Positions 20,833 through 35,800 of a DNA stretch of 64,000 nucleotides are shown here, in pieces. Under the pieces are notes generated by a model. That model had not been told where the DNA came from and did not search any database. It saw only the letters and a list, made by a program, of their open reading frames with translations. Made by a program: the position numbers and the translations under genes. Source of the stretch: Marsupella aquatica. Its lineage: Eukaryota > Marchantiophyta. The stretch's first letter is position 1; every line of letters begins with the position of its first letter. The stretch lies in the NCBI GenBank assembly GCA_973895155.1, contig OZ316899.1, positions 11,036,001 to 11,100,000 of the forward strand. The letters are read 5' to 3'.

Positions 20833-23800
20833 ATGAGCAGTCGTGCTAGCCGCACCATCTATGTGGGGAACCTACCTGGTGATGTCAGGGAGCGGGAGAT
20901 CGAAGATTTATTTTACAAGGTAGCTTGCAAGTCCTTGTATTTTCGTAGATTGGGTAATGGTCATGTTAGGTTTCAGGTAATACTTTTTCGGTTGTGTTTT
21001 GAACTTCCTCTGCCGCGGCACTCTCCGTCGTAATTGCCTTGCCTTTTGTTTTCTGTTTTCGGGAAAGAAGCACATCTCCGCCGGAGTGAGGGACACTCAG
21101 CAACCCCTGGGAACGGTGTGTCCGAACATAGGATGTGAGCTTCACAGGCGAGCTCTTTTATGGCTTTCCCTCTACCCGACTGCTGTTAAGTGTCTTGCTT
21201 TGAGACTTACTAGATGTTCTGCGGCCAGAACCTAAGTCTTAGGTCGATAACTTTTCAGTGAACATTGTTCAAATTTGCACAAAAATCCTCCAAGCTAAAA
21301 GATACGAGTACATGGGGTGTTCTGTCTCTTTGATTAAGTTGTGATGTAACTGTTTGTACTGGATACTGATGCGGACCTCAATCTAATGTTATTCTATTGC
21401 ATTCCAGCTTCGTCCTGTGATGTACGTGTGTCGTGTGTGCAGTATGGGCGAATTGTGGATATTGACCTCAAACTACCTCCTCGTCCGCCAGGGTACTGCT
21501 TCATCGAGGTATTTATGTGTCATCCATCAGAGATGCACCATGGGCCGTGGATGTGCTTAAGCCTTGCTGTTTTGCTGACCGGAATTTTGTTTTTGTGAGA
21601 ATGTGCGACACTTCTAATAGGCAGGTTGATGTTGCTGCAGTAGGTTCGTTCTTGTTATCTGGTTTTTCATGATATCACTCGCTTTACTTTCCGTGGTCAC
21701 TTTCTGTTGTTCTTGAAATTGATAGTTCTGATGCCAATCTTTAACTATAGTCCGGGATCTGCAGTTCGAAGATGCTAGAGATGCTGAGGATGCAATCAGG
21801 GGCCGAGATGGTTACAACTTCGACGGCAATAGACTGCGTGTAAGCGAATCATGTAGCCAATGAGAGAGGTTGTATATGTTTGATGGTCGTCGACTTTGAA
21901 ACCGGTGCTGGATCTCTTTCAAACCACTTCAAGCCGCATTCCGAACCATTTATGCTCTATTACAATTTATTTTCTATCTTACGCACTGTCTCTATCGATT
22001 GTAGCCTTGTAGGTCTCTATCTTGTGTCTTGTACAGATGGAACTGGCAGCAACACAAGTAGACCACCCTCCTCTGGTTTGCAAAGACTTACCATCGAAAG
22101 TGTTTTACTGGACTTTCCGTATACTTTTCGAGGATTTCACTTTACCCATCAATGCAAGAATATAACTTACTGCAAGAAATGGTACTGGTCAGGCTAGAGC
22201 TCTTCATTTCCACTGGAGTGTTGAACTCCTCCAACAGCTCCTTTAGGATATATTCTACAATTTGCTTTAGGACCTTCATCTGCCCTGCCTCCAATGCTTT
22301 GCCATGTACCAATAGGCGCATGGTCCTCCTACATCCCACCGCTCAGTCAACAAAAGCGAGGAGCTTGGAAGTAGCGTCCAAAGGGTTGGGGATTGAATTC
22401 GGTCGGATAGCTACCTTCCATCGCTACCATGCTGCTCGAGAGATTTACTTATATCCGAATTCAATCGAATGCAAGCGGGGGCCAATCTAAAATCGCTGTG
22501 TACAACGTCGATAGTCCATAGATATATAGTCCCAACTAGAGCGTTTCCAAAAGCATTCACGGTGTTTGTCTTTTATGAAGCCTCTAGTGGATCAGGTACG
22601 TGTCCTACTTTGTGAAGTGCTTTCATAATTGCACCTATTATAGGTTTTTTTTTAAACGTTTCCTAGAAATTATAGTTCAAAGTCCAGGGATTTCCTTGGT
22701 ATGGAAATCTGTCAGCTTGTTTTGTGTGCTGGAGTTGTTGGCACCGCTGCAGCTGTATTAGCTACCTGTCTTCTTGCCATCAAACTCTGACCGCGAAATC
22801 ATGACCCATAGGATTAGTAGCTGTTCCGGTCGAAGCTGAGCGATAATGTATATAGTTGAGCCCAGCCCTTTGTTTGGTGTTTCCATACCAAGGCGCTGCA
22901 CATATTCCGTGGATGGCTCCATCATACGTACGGGAACAGTGCCCTATGCTTCAATATCAATGGGGCTGAACTGGACCAATTTGGCTAGCCCTTGAATCTT
23001 CTGGTGCCCTTTAGCAACTATGTTTGTCCAACTTGCAGTCCTCTGAAAACCTTGATCCTAAGATATGTGTCTGCAATCCCGAACATGTTAGAGTCAGCGG
23101 TAATGTGTTTCAACTATATTGCTTTGCTGATATCCTAGGGTGAAGACGCCTACTAGCTAGGGAAGTAGACGCATGAAGATCAAGGTTGTAGATTGAAGAA
23201 ATCTTGTTTGCAGCTGACAAGATTCCCCCATATTCCTGGGTCGTCACTGGCTTTCTCTTTGCTCAAGACAATTTCCTCACCTCCAAACCTGTGGGATCCT
23301 GCCCAGATCTCTTGGTAAAGAGCCCAGGAGCTCAGTGAGGGACATCTTTCAATCTGCCGAATACCAAAATCGATGTCTTTGGCACTGGATTATAAAAGGC
23401 GCAGCAATATCTGTAGAATGATACTAAGCCAGAAAGAGACTGGAATGAGATAGTGCGCAGCAATGTTAGTCAAAGGGTGCGAGCACATTGCATGAAAGAA
23501 TGGAGGTCGCAAGTCAGAAAAGAATCAAGCAAGCGCAGGCTCTTCGCTCGAACTCGCCAATAGGTGCAACATTGGTACATTTCCTGCAAAAATCCAGATG
23601 GTAGCAACGCTCTATGGAACTGCGATATGGGTCACTGGTACTGCCAAATCGCTGATTTGGTCATTAAGGCCCTAAAAAGCCGATTGTTGCCGATAATTTT
23701 CTTACACTACATGAGATCTATCGTGCTAAACTGGAGAAAGTCTCTGCGGAATTCCTAATCCTAAAGTTCCAGCACGTTCTTGGAGCAAGTGTGACGTCTG

Positions 23801-26800
23801 CGAAAAAGGATCTATTTAGACTCTCCAAGTGCTTTCCTGGCCTAAAAGCATAGGCCTGTGAAAGTTTATAAGCTTTTACCTTTTATGTAAGCAATGGACA
23901 GATGGGGCTTTTCAATAGAAACATTCAGTACCAACGGCAAGAAAACTTTGTTGGCAGTGTTTAGGGTATCGAAGCAGACGAATGGGAGAACGTGCCTTGT
24001 GAAGAGGGAGTCGTTAAGACTTCTATGAAACTTTAGATTATGGAGGCACTTGAAGGAGCGTCTATGAGAATACTTGGTCCAGACTTTGGTTCGGACGTAT
24101 GTTTCACGCGGCACATGGATCAGTCAACGGATGTATCATATATAATAGAATGAGTTAGTCTTCTCCTTATTCATCTACAGATAAGAAATTCGTCAGTCTT
24201 ATTATTAGTCATCTGATTGCGATTGCGACGAGGATCTGCTCTCTAGCTTGTCTCTTGTTTCCCCTGTTACCTTCGGTGGTGACTTTTGACTCTTGGGGTT
24301 CCCTTGTACAGTGTTGGTACAACTCCAATGTGGATCCGTGTGGATGATTCATATTGCAGTTGTAGTTATTTATGTTTTAGTCATTCATGCAGTGGCTCTG
24401 TATGAATATATATGGGCCAGGATAAGGGAAGGCATTGTGCCGATGGTAGTTCACCATTAACTATGCTAACACTGGTATAATCAGTGGGGTAGCTTCTGTC
24501 AGAAACTTGATAATAGAGAAGGTACGGCTAGTGTATCTGGATGGGGGGCGTAGGGTGAAGACCTTAAGAATCATTGATTGGCGATGACCTGATTGGAATT
24601 GCAAAAGAGAGTATCTGAGAAAGGAGATCACCTCTTGGAACATGTAGTTGGAACTTGCGAAGTTAATCAATCCTCAAATAATTTACTTGGGATTATTGAG
24701 TGCCCGGTCACGTAGGACAGCTGCGTATTACTAGTTAAAATGCGATGTCCAGCCTCGTTTTCTGTAGCTCGATATTGATTTAGTAGCGAAGCAAATGAAA
24801 ACCTAAGGATGTGCAATCCAGCAAACTTGGGCTGGGCTCAACAGAACAAAATCCGCTTGACAAGAATTACACTGAGTTTGGAAGCCTCTTTAGCAGCATT
24901 CGTCTTCCCTCTTCCGAAGTGTTGTCAAGAAGAACGAACTTATAGCAAATACAGTATTCCTCACACATGCAAAACCAGATCTTCGAGGGTTGAGTTTCAT
25001 TAGTTGCAAGTTTATCATGAAGATTGATCAGCCGTCTGTCTCACAAGCTGCTTGTAGCATGTTGCGCGGGACATATATTTAACGAGGTGAACCAGCTATG
25101 CTTGGATACCAGTAGGTCTCTGTTTTTGTTAAACCCCGGTCTCCATGGATCTTGGTTACTTTCCTGGTTGCTGGATAGAAATGCTGCTTTCAAGACCAAA
25201 ACAAAAGAGAAAATCAGAAACGTAAGAGCTGTGATACATGCTGTATCCCTGGCTACTACTCTAATTGCCGAATAAGAGTCACCGGTAGAGCTTCGTCGGT
25301 GGTCGACTGCATCTTTGGCCTCTCTACATGTACGCTGCAAAGAGTTTCCATCTTTGTCAGTGCAGACAATGTTTTTGAATGGGTGTGTCAACGCCTCTGT
25401 TTTGACCTTTCCATCTACTTCAAACAAACTTCTAATTAGTCTAGCTTCTGTACTTCTGCACGGGGATTTTTTCTTACCCGAGTTCTGAGTCATTGAAATT
25501 TGGAGCAAGTATTACCCTTAGTGTCTGATGCCACTGACCTCTTCACCAGATAGTCGTTGCTAATCTGCAGCTCATGAAAGACCGCATTTGAAAGCTTGAC
25601 CTCGTATAGACCAGAACACCTTGTCCGTCTCCTAATGGTTCAATGGCTCGCGTGTTTTCGCTCGCTTGAAAGACTCCTAGTAGACCGGCTCACCTGAACT
25701 GTCTCAAATACGTTGAGCGGAGGAAGGTGTGGAAGTATATGGTGGAGCAATTTTGGTGACACCACATCTGGATACGATATTGGGGTTTTTCACTTCGACG
25801 CTGTGAAATATAAAGTTAAATTTCTGGTGGATGACGAGGATTCTCTCCAACCAAACTCTGATGATGAGCATGATGAGCACTTCTACCATTATAACCTTAT
25901 CTACAGGAGGGGATCTTCTGCAGTTTTCTTTCTGAAACCCAGGAAGAGATCATAGATGTGAACCTGGAACACATTGCCCAAGCCCTTGCACACCTTATCT
26001 TACCAATGACTGCGAGTCTCACTCCATGATCCTCGTCGAATCTTTCAAACAATCCTCGCCACACTTCATGTCGTTCTCATAAACGATCCTCCATGCATTC
26101 TCTGCCAGCTAATATCTGTTTCGATGAACCAGATTAAACTCGGTTGGATACCCTTGGCGAAAAACCGAACTGAGCAGCCTTTGTCACCCTTGCAAAAGGT
26201 TTGGTTAGCAGGTGCCGTCAAGCAATTGTTGTGATCACCCTGATCTTGACCATGACTTGAATCAATTTTCATAGCCTGGCAGGGTTGGCCAGTTTTGGCT
26301 ACTTTGTCCTCAAGCCTCCTCGATGTGCAATGACCAAATCTACAGGACGCTGGACTTGAGCGCCAAGAGCCAATTTTCTCCTACAACATCAGCGATCTGC
26401 AGTATGTGGGCCCTGATCTGCAATCTCACTTTTCAGAGAAACAATATCTTCAGGTTTCGCAGGCGACTCAGGCTGTGGCACTCTTACCTCAATCTTTGTA
26501 AATGGATATCCTCTGAGTCTGTACAACTCCGGCGGAATCATTTTTGGCCCTCTATCTGCAAAACTCTTATGGGAGTGTCCTTGAGAACCAATTAAGGGCG
26601 TGGAATAGCAAAACCGCCAAGCATCTAGACAGGCTGGCTTAGTCAATGCAGAAGAGCTGACAACCTTCCTTTCCACACTGTTCTGGCGGAGTAGAGCTGT
26701 CCAACAAAGCAATGCTGTGGGGCTGCAAAGACTTGAGCAAAGCCTTTGGTTTGCTCCCATGCCAGACATGGGACAATTCAAATTAGGATTTTCTAGTTCA

Positions 26801-29800
26801 TATGCCGATGTTCGCTAGAGTTTGCACGGATGACGGCCTTCTGAGCACGTTCGCTCAAAATATGACATTATGGTTCCCCACCCTCACCAACACTAAAGGC
26901 TTTAAAGCAGATTATTCATGTTTTTGCGGAAAAAAACCTATCCATGTTCCTCACCACTGTCGCAATTCTCCTCAGTGCAGTAGATATTGTTCCAATGGCT
27001 TGTTGCACTGCAGGCTGGGTTCAAATTAACCTGAAGCCTTGAAATTTCCTGTGAAAGATCTGAGATGAAGGTGAGTTTACAGACGGCGAGGATGTCTTTC
27101 TATGGTCGTACAAATGACCGAGAAGGGGATTAAACATCAATTTTTTTATAAGAGCATCCCTCATCCATCAAAATATCTGGGTCGGTGGGCATATTCTTTC
27201 GAGTAAGTCTTCACACTATCCCACATATTTATATCACTCTCCAGGGCACTATCTTTGTAATAAAGGGACTCATCAGCGTTGGAACGATTTTGGAAAAGTT
27301 AAAAATATGGCAGTTGTACAACTGGCAACATGGAGGAGCTAGACGATAGGCTCTCTGTCTTCAGTCCACCATCTCACCTGCAGTCTGTAGGACTCGGTGC
27401 CCAACGAGGGCGGGGGAATTGTAACATTATTGTAGTCCCAAGTTAATTTGGCCTGTAAAATCTGATTGACCAGTGCATTCGCTCAGTGGTAAACCAACTG
27501 TTCTCACACTCATTGCATCTCACGTAAGTCCAAAATGAAGTCCCGGATCAGGGATGCTTCAGCAAAGTAAAAGTTACTAACGGTTTTGTTGTCGAGGATT
27601 AGCTGGAAGGCTTGAGCCGATGCAGGACTCCGAAGGATGGCAGCAGTTAATAAACTTTATTGCATCGCAATTTAATTTGGGATCTCATTGAACTTGGAAA
27701 TTAGACACTAGGCTGGTCACTTCACACTGATGTGGTCCGCATGACAACCTCTGGCATTGGAGTGCGGGGCATTTCTTTGCAGTGTGCGGATTGAATTTGT
27801 GACAAAGGATTTTGCTCAGCGTTTGCTGACAGATACTACTCACTCCTACAGTATTTTGTGTGTACTGGATGGAACAAAGCGAAGCGGGTACCTTCGGCAT
27901 TCATGAGTGAAATGTCTAACTCTGGCCAGGGAGAACCTGCTGACTATTTTAGTGATGTATCGTGTTATAATGACACCCAAAAACGGCTGCACACATGGGA
28001 TCTCTTTTTTTGACAATCTCGTAATAATGCCACTTAAGAAGTAGCGGGGCAAGTTGGGAATGAGAAATTTATTAAGCCTATATGCTAGAAATGTTATAAA
28101 CACCGACTTTATCGTGATTGTAGGCAACCTCGTCGTCCAACTCGATCAAAACTTCTGCATAGTATTTCAGTTGAAACATACTGGAGCCCTTGCTAAGATC
28201 TTCGTACTTCTCATTCATCGTTTTTCAGACCACACAGATTTCCTGTTAGCAGGAAATCGAGACCTCTTGGTGGAGGAAAACCTCTGGATTGTTTCTGAAC
28301 TCTATATACAAGTCAAGGTAGTGAACTCCTTCCTCGTGTTCCCTTCACCCTCCCCTCGTGCAGACCCCTCAAGCCGCCCGAGGCCCTGTGAGGGCCCCGC
28401 GAAATATTTGCAAAGCCCTCAGGCACCCGAGGTTCCAGTCTGAACGTTGGAGATGATCTTAGGAACCGAGGACATTATTTCCAGATGAAGTCATTTCAAC
28501 ACGAAGCCGAAATGGAGAGGACGCTTTTTTTTCTTCTGTTTTTTCTGTTTCTGGAACAGTCTTTCGTCATTGGACGTTCTCTTGGATCATGGACCTGGAC
28601 TAAGCTGTTCTGTTGATGAAAGATTTTGAAATGTGTACAGGTTGAGCTTGCTCATGGTGGGAGGGGCCCCCCGTTATCCGTAGAGCGTCACAATGGTTAC
28701 AGCAATGTCAGCGGTGGTGTCAACAGGGGACTGGACGGTGGTGGGCGTACTGGCGGTGTTTCAAGGCGCTCGGAGTATCGAGGTTCGTGAATATTTTTGT
28801 TTGCCTTCGGTCTGGTCTTATGTGATAGTTGTTCGGACAATTCTTGGCATTGGTGGTTTCATGCAATGTCTTGTTCTCCTTAGCATATCAGAGCCACTCC
28901 CCTCAGAAACTTCTCTGCTTGCAGTGATTGTGACGGGACTTCCAGCGTCTGCATCGTGGCAAGATCTCAAGGTATCGTCAAGGAGAGTGTTTCATGGAGA
29001 GCGTAAAATTTCATTCGCATGTGTTACTTGAGTGTGTTGAGATCTCTGATATGGAAGCATCGTATAAGGAATGAAGCTAACACCCTTCACTGAAAGGTTA
29101 GCAAGATCTGCGTCGTCCCTGTTATCCTTATTCGGCCTTGTAAGCTTCAAATCTCTCAACCGAGACAGTAAAGGGAAGAAGCCAGTGAGTTGTACCATCA
29201 GGACGCAGGTCCTACGATTCCAGGGTTTTGGTAGTGATCGTTTCCTCCAGCCGTGAAGGTATTCATGTATGTCATTTCAACTGTTTCAAAATTATGTCAT
29301 TTTTTGTCGACGTCTATGGGCTTGCGGGTATAGGCGCAACGCCCTGGACGGACAGAATTATTACTGGGGCTAGGTGTAGAAGCCGCACAAGTGGTACACT
29401 TAGCAAGATAGTACGAAGACTTAGATAGTGTTAGTACGGAGTTTCGGTCTTGAAAAACAGAGACTGCTCATCCAGCAACCGAAGTAGGCATGGAACTCTT
29501 ACGCGTTGCCTATGAGTGCCGCAGCCTTTTAGTTCCGTTAACAGCCTCGTTAGAAGTGGCAGGTTCATTGATTGTACCTTGTAAATCCGACTCCTTGCAG
29601 CCCTTATGTCGTTCTACAGAAGGCATCATGTCTTCTAACTTGTGAAAGGATCAGAGGTATGGCCTTATGTAACAGACGGTGGAGTTCTAGATCTCCTTTC
29701 ATAATGTAAAGTAGTTCTACCATGAAGCAGAATAGAATTGGCTTGAAGAAGTGGTTTGACTAGTAGCTCGGGGCGGGGAAGGAAGGTGCGATAGGGGAGT

Positions 29801-32800
29801 CGATGATGGAGCTCCCATTGAAGAGGGTTGGGAGATGCTTGAAAGAACTTACGATCATCGAAGAGAAAGCTCTTCGTCAGCAGTAATCCCTGACTGCTGG
29901 TGAGTCTCGGTACCAACTGCATCTCCTGAAATTAGTATTTTCGGTCGCTTTTTGGTTCTAAGCGCAACCCCTTTCTTTGCTTAGTACATCCGAGAAAAAT
30001 ATAGTGTAATCGAAGATTGGTACTGACCTGCACAAATGCAGGACCGGTTCCGTCAAATATAGGAATATCCTCGATTTTAAGTACTTTGCTTCATTATCGC
30101 GGAATTTGATAGAATTGAAGTAGAACCTATCTGATGTGCATTTAAATGCCCTAGGATTGAGGCATTGTTCTCGATCGGGAAAGTCATCGTCAAATCATTA
30201 CAACAAAATTGGGAGGGTTGAGCGGAAGGCGTCCCGATCCACTAAGGGAAGTTGGGGTAGTCCTCAAAATCTAACACTCTTGACATAAACAGAAGTGATC
30301 CTAACAAGCCTCGGATGCCATGTGAAGTTCTTAATGCAAGATAACGAAGTGAAAAAGTGCTCACAAATGAATTGAATGAATCAAAATTCTGCTACAATGT
30401 TCCTAGCTGAATAGCTAATTACTATATGTCAACAAGTAATACCAGAAGTTGTGTCATTCTGGTGTGACTCAATCCATGTGCCAATGAACGTGTAGCTTCA
30501 GTTATGAAGCGGAACCTAAAGGAACGGACAGTTGATTAACCATTAACTAATCCTCTACATTCATATGTATCTGATCACACAGATCGAGGAAGGGATTGTT
30601 CAACTAACTGGAAAGAATAAGTAAGCCTCTGAAATCATTCTGATTCTAGCGATTGTATATTCTTTTTCTTTGCAGGACCATATGCGTCGGGCTGGTGATG
30701 TTTGTTTTGCCCAGGTGTTTCGAGATGGTAACGGTAATTGATAACCCTTCCAGCAAAAAGCTTCTTGTCATCGATGAGGGTTTTGGGTATGCTCGATTCG
30801 ATTTTGGAATGGCTTGATTGGAATACTGCTCGTTGGAATAGGTCGCTTGGGGTGGGGAAAGTGGATAGATTCTCGGAGACAAATCATTGGTTTAGGGTGT
30901 AGAATTTTTGTCCAGGAAAATTCAAGATCAGCCTTTACCCGATCTTTCAGCTGGTTAGGACAAACGGGGATGACACATGCAGGAGATGAAACTCCGTGAT
31001 GTCCTTCTAACGAGTTTATCTACATCTGGAAACACCCTTATCGAACGTATTGAAGGAATTTTGAGCCTCTTATTGTACACGTGTGCACCTGCAACTTTAT
31101 TTGCACAATAATTAAAGTGAATTAATGAAGAGATCAGTTGCATGTTAGGTGTGTGAAACTAGAGTGGAGATCTTAATGAGTTTATTAGTGATAGGAAGCA
31201 TGTATCGTACACCAAAAGGTAATTGGTAGACAAAGTGCTCATCATTTCGTCTCTAATTCTTATCCATAAAGACTAGTGAGGTGTGATATCCACCCACTCA
31301 CTTCCCTCTAATCTTGTTGCGTCACTCTGGCATACTCGTGCCAAGGTCTCAGTGAAATTCGACATCTCCTATTCGCTGAAATAAATTATCTGAACCAGTC
31401 AAATGATTAACTAAACCACCCAGCATTCACCGTCTGCCTGATATAGTTTTAGGATGATGATAATAATGTAGATAATGATCTGGATTTAGACTCCGTCTGA
31501 GTGAGCACTACACGTTTCATAGGTCGTTCAGCTATCGTCGTCGTCAGATGCTATTGGTCTGATAGTCGCACTTAGCGAATCAGATTATACTGTAGAGCAA
31601 CAACTAGAAGTGCTTGAGGAGCAAGCCAACGTATAGGGGAATATGTTTAAGTGTAGTTATTGCGGAACTCGTACTTCAAGAAGCATGCCTTGGTTGTGTT
31701 TGGCTTCGAATTCTTACTCACGCTGACAAGGGTCTGTCCCAAAGGAAGTATATGAGCTTAATTGCAAGGTTTTTTTAAACTCGATTGGTTTCTTCCACAA
31801 GTGTCCATCAAAACCGAAGATTGCTGGCAACAAGGCTGTCTTGCTCTCTCGTCGTGGGAGAGAAGTTGGTAGGAGAGTCAAAAAGGTGCACGCCAACCTT
31901 TGTATGCAGAACGGAGTCTGGATACAAAGGTTGTATACAGACTGCATACGATACTACATTCAAAAATCTAGTCTCGTAGTTGACGAGACTACATTTTGAA
32001 TTATTTCAAGCGAATTATCGTTGCTTTCCTGCCATTGTTTGGAGGAGATCTTTGTTCTTGTGGACTCTGCATTCACTATTGCTGTGACATCACGAAAAGC
32101 GCAAATTGAACTCCCGTGAATGAGATCAATTTTGGAAATTTCACCAGAATCTCTTAGTGTTGTACCTTATAGCTGATTTTAGTGACGGATTACTTTACTG
32201 GCATAGTCGGATCCATGTCAAACCATTGTTCCTGGGAGGAAATCATCTTATGTTAGTAGTGGTTACTAGCTGATCTGTGAACCACTACAGAAGAGTGCAC
32301 CTGCATGAAAGTTCCCAGCAAAAGCTACATTGTAGTGTAACTGTTTGTCGTAGAGTGTTTCAGGAATTTGACAATATTTCTTGAGCCTTGAGTGAAACTA
32401 TTTTGTTTTAGGAGTCCACTAGGAAAGTCAGGGCTCTGATCATCGGACCTTGTCAGAGTGACCACTGGATGTCTTACGAGGGAAGGGAGCTTCACTCATC
32501 GAAGCAGACACAGGAGATGTGATTCAATAACAGAAATCATGTCATACCAAAATGTGAAGGATGGAATGAGTTCATTGGTGATGAAAGCTGAGGATTTCTG
32601 TCATATTTACCTCAGCCTGTTGCATAAGGGTACAGTATCATCGCTCACGAGCTAGAGCTCCGCAGCAATGAACTGTAGATTATCATTTCCATGATACCAA
32701 GGAGGATTCTCACATATCAGTTTGGTCAAGTGTTCAAGGTTACATAAAGATCAGGGGGAACAAAACCAGGATCTATGTGCTACGCAAAGTAGAAACGTTA

Positions 32801-35800
32801 CTATTATGGAAACCACAAATTTTATCTGACTGAGTTGATCTGTCTGTTGTTGCGTTTGTAAACCCTAAACCTCTCGAATGCCCTCGGGGTGTCATGTTGG
32901 AAAGAATGAGCAATCTACTCGAAGAGCCTCCTAGTTATATGGTTTGTACTGACTTTTCAGCTCTCTGCCAGTAAAGTAGAAAGAAGAAACCTCAGAATTG
33001 GTCTCTGTAGCATGTCCAGAGGTTTGTGTGACAAACGATCTAGCCCGTGAACTCGGACCATTGAACCTCAGAATGTGGACTTGATGCTGCTGTCGGATGA
33101 TGGTTTGAACCAACTTTATCCCCACATTTGCAAATGTAGATAATAAAACAACGAAGCTATGTTGCCATAGCTAGAAGATATTGCACGACATCTGGCTAGA
33201 GTACTATCTAGCAAAGAGATAACAAGAGCAAGGAGACCGTGTGATTCTGTAACCTTGACAAGATCTGACCTACAGTCTGATCTCATCAAATAAGTCTTGA
33301 AAACTCTCTTGTAGACCTAGCATCCTATGGAAGTGACATTATAACAATATGTGGTTCGTATCACCTATTCGTTGGTTTATGGAATGTCTACGGAATCAGG
33401 AAGGTCTAGGAATGTGCCTATATTTCTCAGTCTCGATGGTCAGGCTGTGGGAGCCACATATAAGTTGCCGAAGGCATGGCTAGCAGAGTAGCGCATTCGT
33501 GCACCAACAATGGACTGCAGATCCCCGGAACAATGATTGTGGACTTCAACGGCCAGGTGGGCAGGTAGCGACAAATTAGAAGACCACCAGGAGTGTCTCA
33601 GTGACCATCTGAAGGATAAAAGAGACCTGTCTCAAAGATATAGATTAAACGGTATTACACGATAGGGTTTTCAATTGGTAACATGTTTAAAATCGTACCG
33701 TGTTAATAGCACTCTGCTACAATGCAGAGCTTGACAACAGACAAACACTTCGTAAAGGAAATAGCAATTTGACACTCTTTGTATGTTAAGAATCCGTCAT
33801 TATAACTTGACCGTAGGAGTAGTCTCTGGCTAGCTGTCTAGTATGACGCCTCGAATTGACCTTTTAGCTGTTCTGCTGTATCAACTCCGCTGCTAGCTCG
33901 TCCAGAAATTTTATTCAGGAGAAAGAGCAGTAGACTGGAATACTGGATACGTTTTTTTCAAGTTATACCTCACTTCAGAATGCGCACAGGGATACTATTA
34001 GCCACAACTCTGACACTTCGCGAAAGCTGGTTGATGCGGATTTTAACTAAGGCAGGCGAGAGAACTATTGATGAGTCAGAATACCTTGACGTTTGTTGTC
34101 CTGCTCAACCCTAGAACTCCAATATAAACTATCGCAAGCAATCTACCACAATACCTTGAGCGAGATTAAATGGATCTCCTTGCAAGCTTGTACCCTTGCT
34201 CCATCAGGGCGTTACTGAAGCCTCAAACCTAATTTACGCTTGTTTGATCCGAAATAGTGTTTCTCAATGGACAGAGTTGAGGACTAAACTGTGCCGTGTG
34301 TGCGATTTGAAGATGAGTATGTGTTCGCATATGTCAGCCAAACAGGACTCCGTTCACTGCGATTTCGGATGCACAACTGTTGAAATCATGTTTTGTGATT
34401 CAGTAATTGAATCTCATCTTTCTAGCAAGTGGACCTTTGAGGGAGAATATCACCGCTTTGTAAGTTTATGGATTAGAGTTTCTCTCTTACACATATGACC
34501 TACCCTGCATCTCAAGATGTGCGGAGTCATGTTATCAACAACTTTTAGTCTTTCTTATAGACAAGGTTCCTGTTGCCGAACCACTAAAGTAACCAAGCAA
34601 TCTTTCCATTGTGAAGCATGGACTGTGCTACCTATGGAAATACATCAGCTAGATTGAGTTTTTTTCAACAACTTTCAGCTCCCTCTGGACTTTGGTAGAT
34701 GCGTTCCTGCTTGGTCTACAGTCTTTTTCGAATAACATCGTAACTAGAGTACATTGTAAAACTCCCACCGTCGAGAATTGTAATTGTTGTGCCTGGGTTC
34801 CCACATCAGGTCATAATTATCTGAAAAACCGGAGCTTGGTGCTGAGGCTAGTTTTTGAGGGGTTCTGTTGCTGTTTGTTGTGGGACAATGTTTTCAGGCT
34901 ACAGCATGCACACTTTGAGCTCTAGGGCCGTCACAGTATCACACATGGTTTTTCGAAGTTTTTGTTTGTAACCTAGTCGTGGTTCCGCTGTTATTAAATG
35001 CGTTAGAGAATTACATTTTGGGGTTTCGTATTTGATAGTGAAAGCCGTAGCCTTTTTCCATTCAATTGCTTTGCTAATATTGATTTTGCACAATGTCTGC
35101 CTTTGTGACTCGTTCTGTTAGTAGTCATAATGGTGGATTATGCACTTCCTTTCAATCGATTTTCGAGTTTTGTATTTATTTTCTTCATCCTAATGGGTTA
35201 TTCGTGTGCTACTATCACTGATGGGGCGGCTTCTAGGTACCATGGGTATTGTGGACTTCACGAACTACGAAGATATGAAATATGCCGTAAGAATTTCCTT
35301 CTCTGGTGTGTGTTGGTGAGCTCTTTAGTTATTGGTATTCACAGAACTTTTCTGAATCAGATGTGATTCTATCGCTTTTTTCTCATTTATCTTGATAGTT
35401 CGAGCGTTTGCTCTCCTGACGCTTCTGCCTGACTTCAGATTCGAAAGCTGGATGACTCTGAGTTTCGCAATCCCTTTTCACGTTCCTTCATTCGAGTGAG
35501 TTTGGCTTGTCAGACTATTTGCATTTTGCGTAGTCCAGAGTTGGTCACTTTATTTTTTTGTCAGTGGGCGCCTGTATGGCCTTAGGTTATGAATGCGCTT
35601 GATCATACTGGAAAGTGCATGGAGTTTATATGAGGGTACGCTTTCAACTTGTGGAAGTAGATCTTTGCTTAACTTCTTGTTTTAGATTTACCATGAAGGC
35701 TGTAAACCTGTCGCTTCCTCTGAATAAAGAGTGCGAAGTTTGCAGGTAAAGGAGGATAAAGGGTATGGATTGAGGCGGACTGAGAGTAACAGCCGGAGCC

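Noticed and set aside
25713-25955. 80-residue frame with [17 protein letters not shown], briefly suggestive of a Tudor-like or similar small beta domain
   Set aside because: Lies inside SR intron 3, has no flanking coding sequence or conserved motif, and the resemblance is only to generic acidic beta-strand text.
28300-28445. GC-rich stretch in SR intron 3 as a possible alternative exon
   Set aside because: No convincing acceptor/donor pair that keeps the RRM frame; exon 3 joins exon 4 directly with family-conserved sequence.
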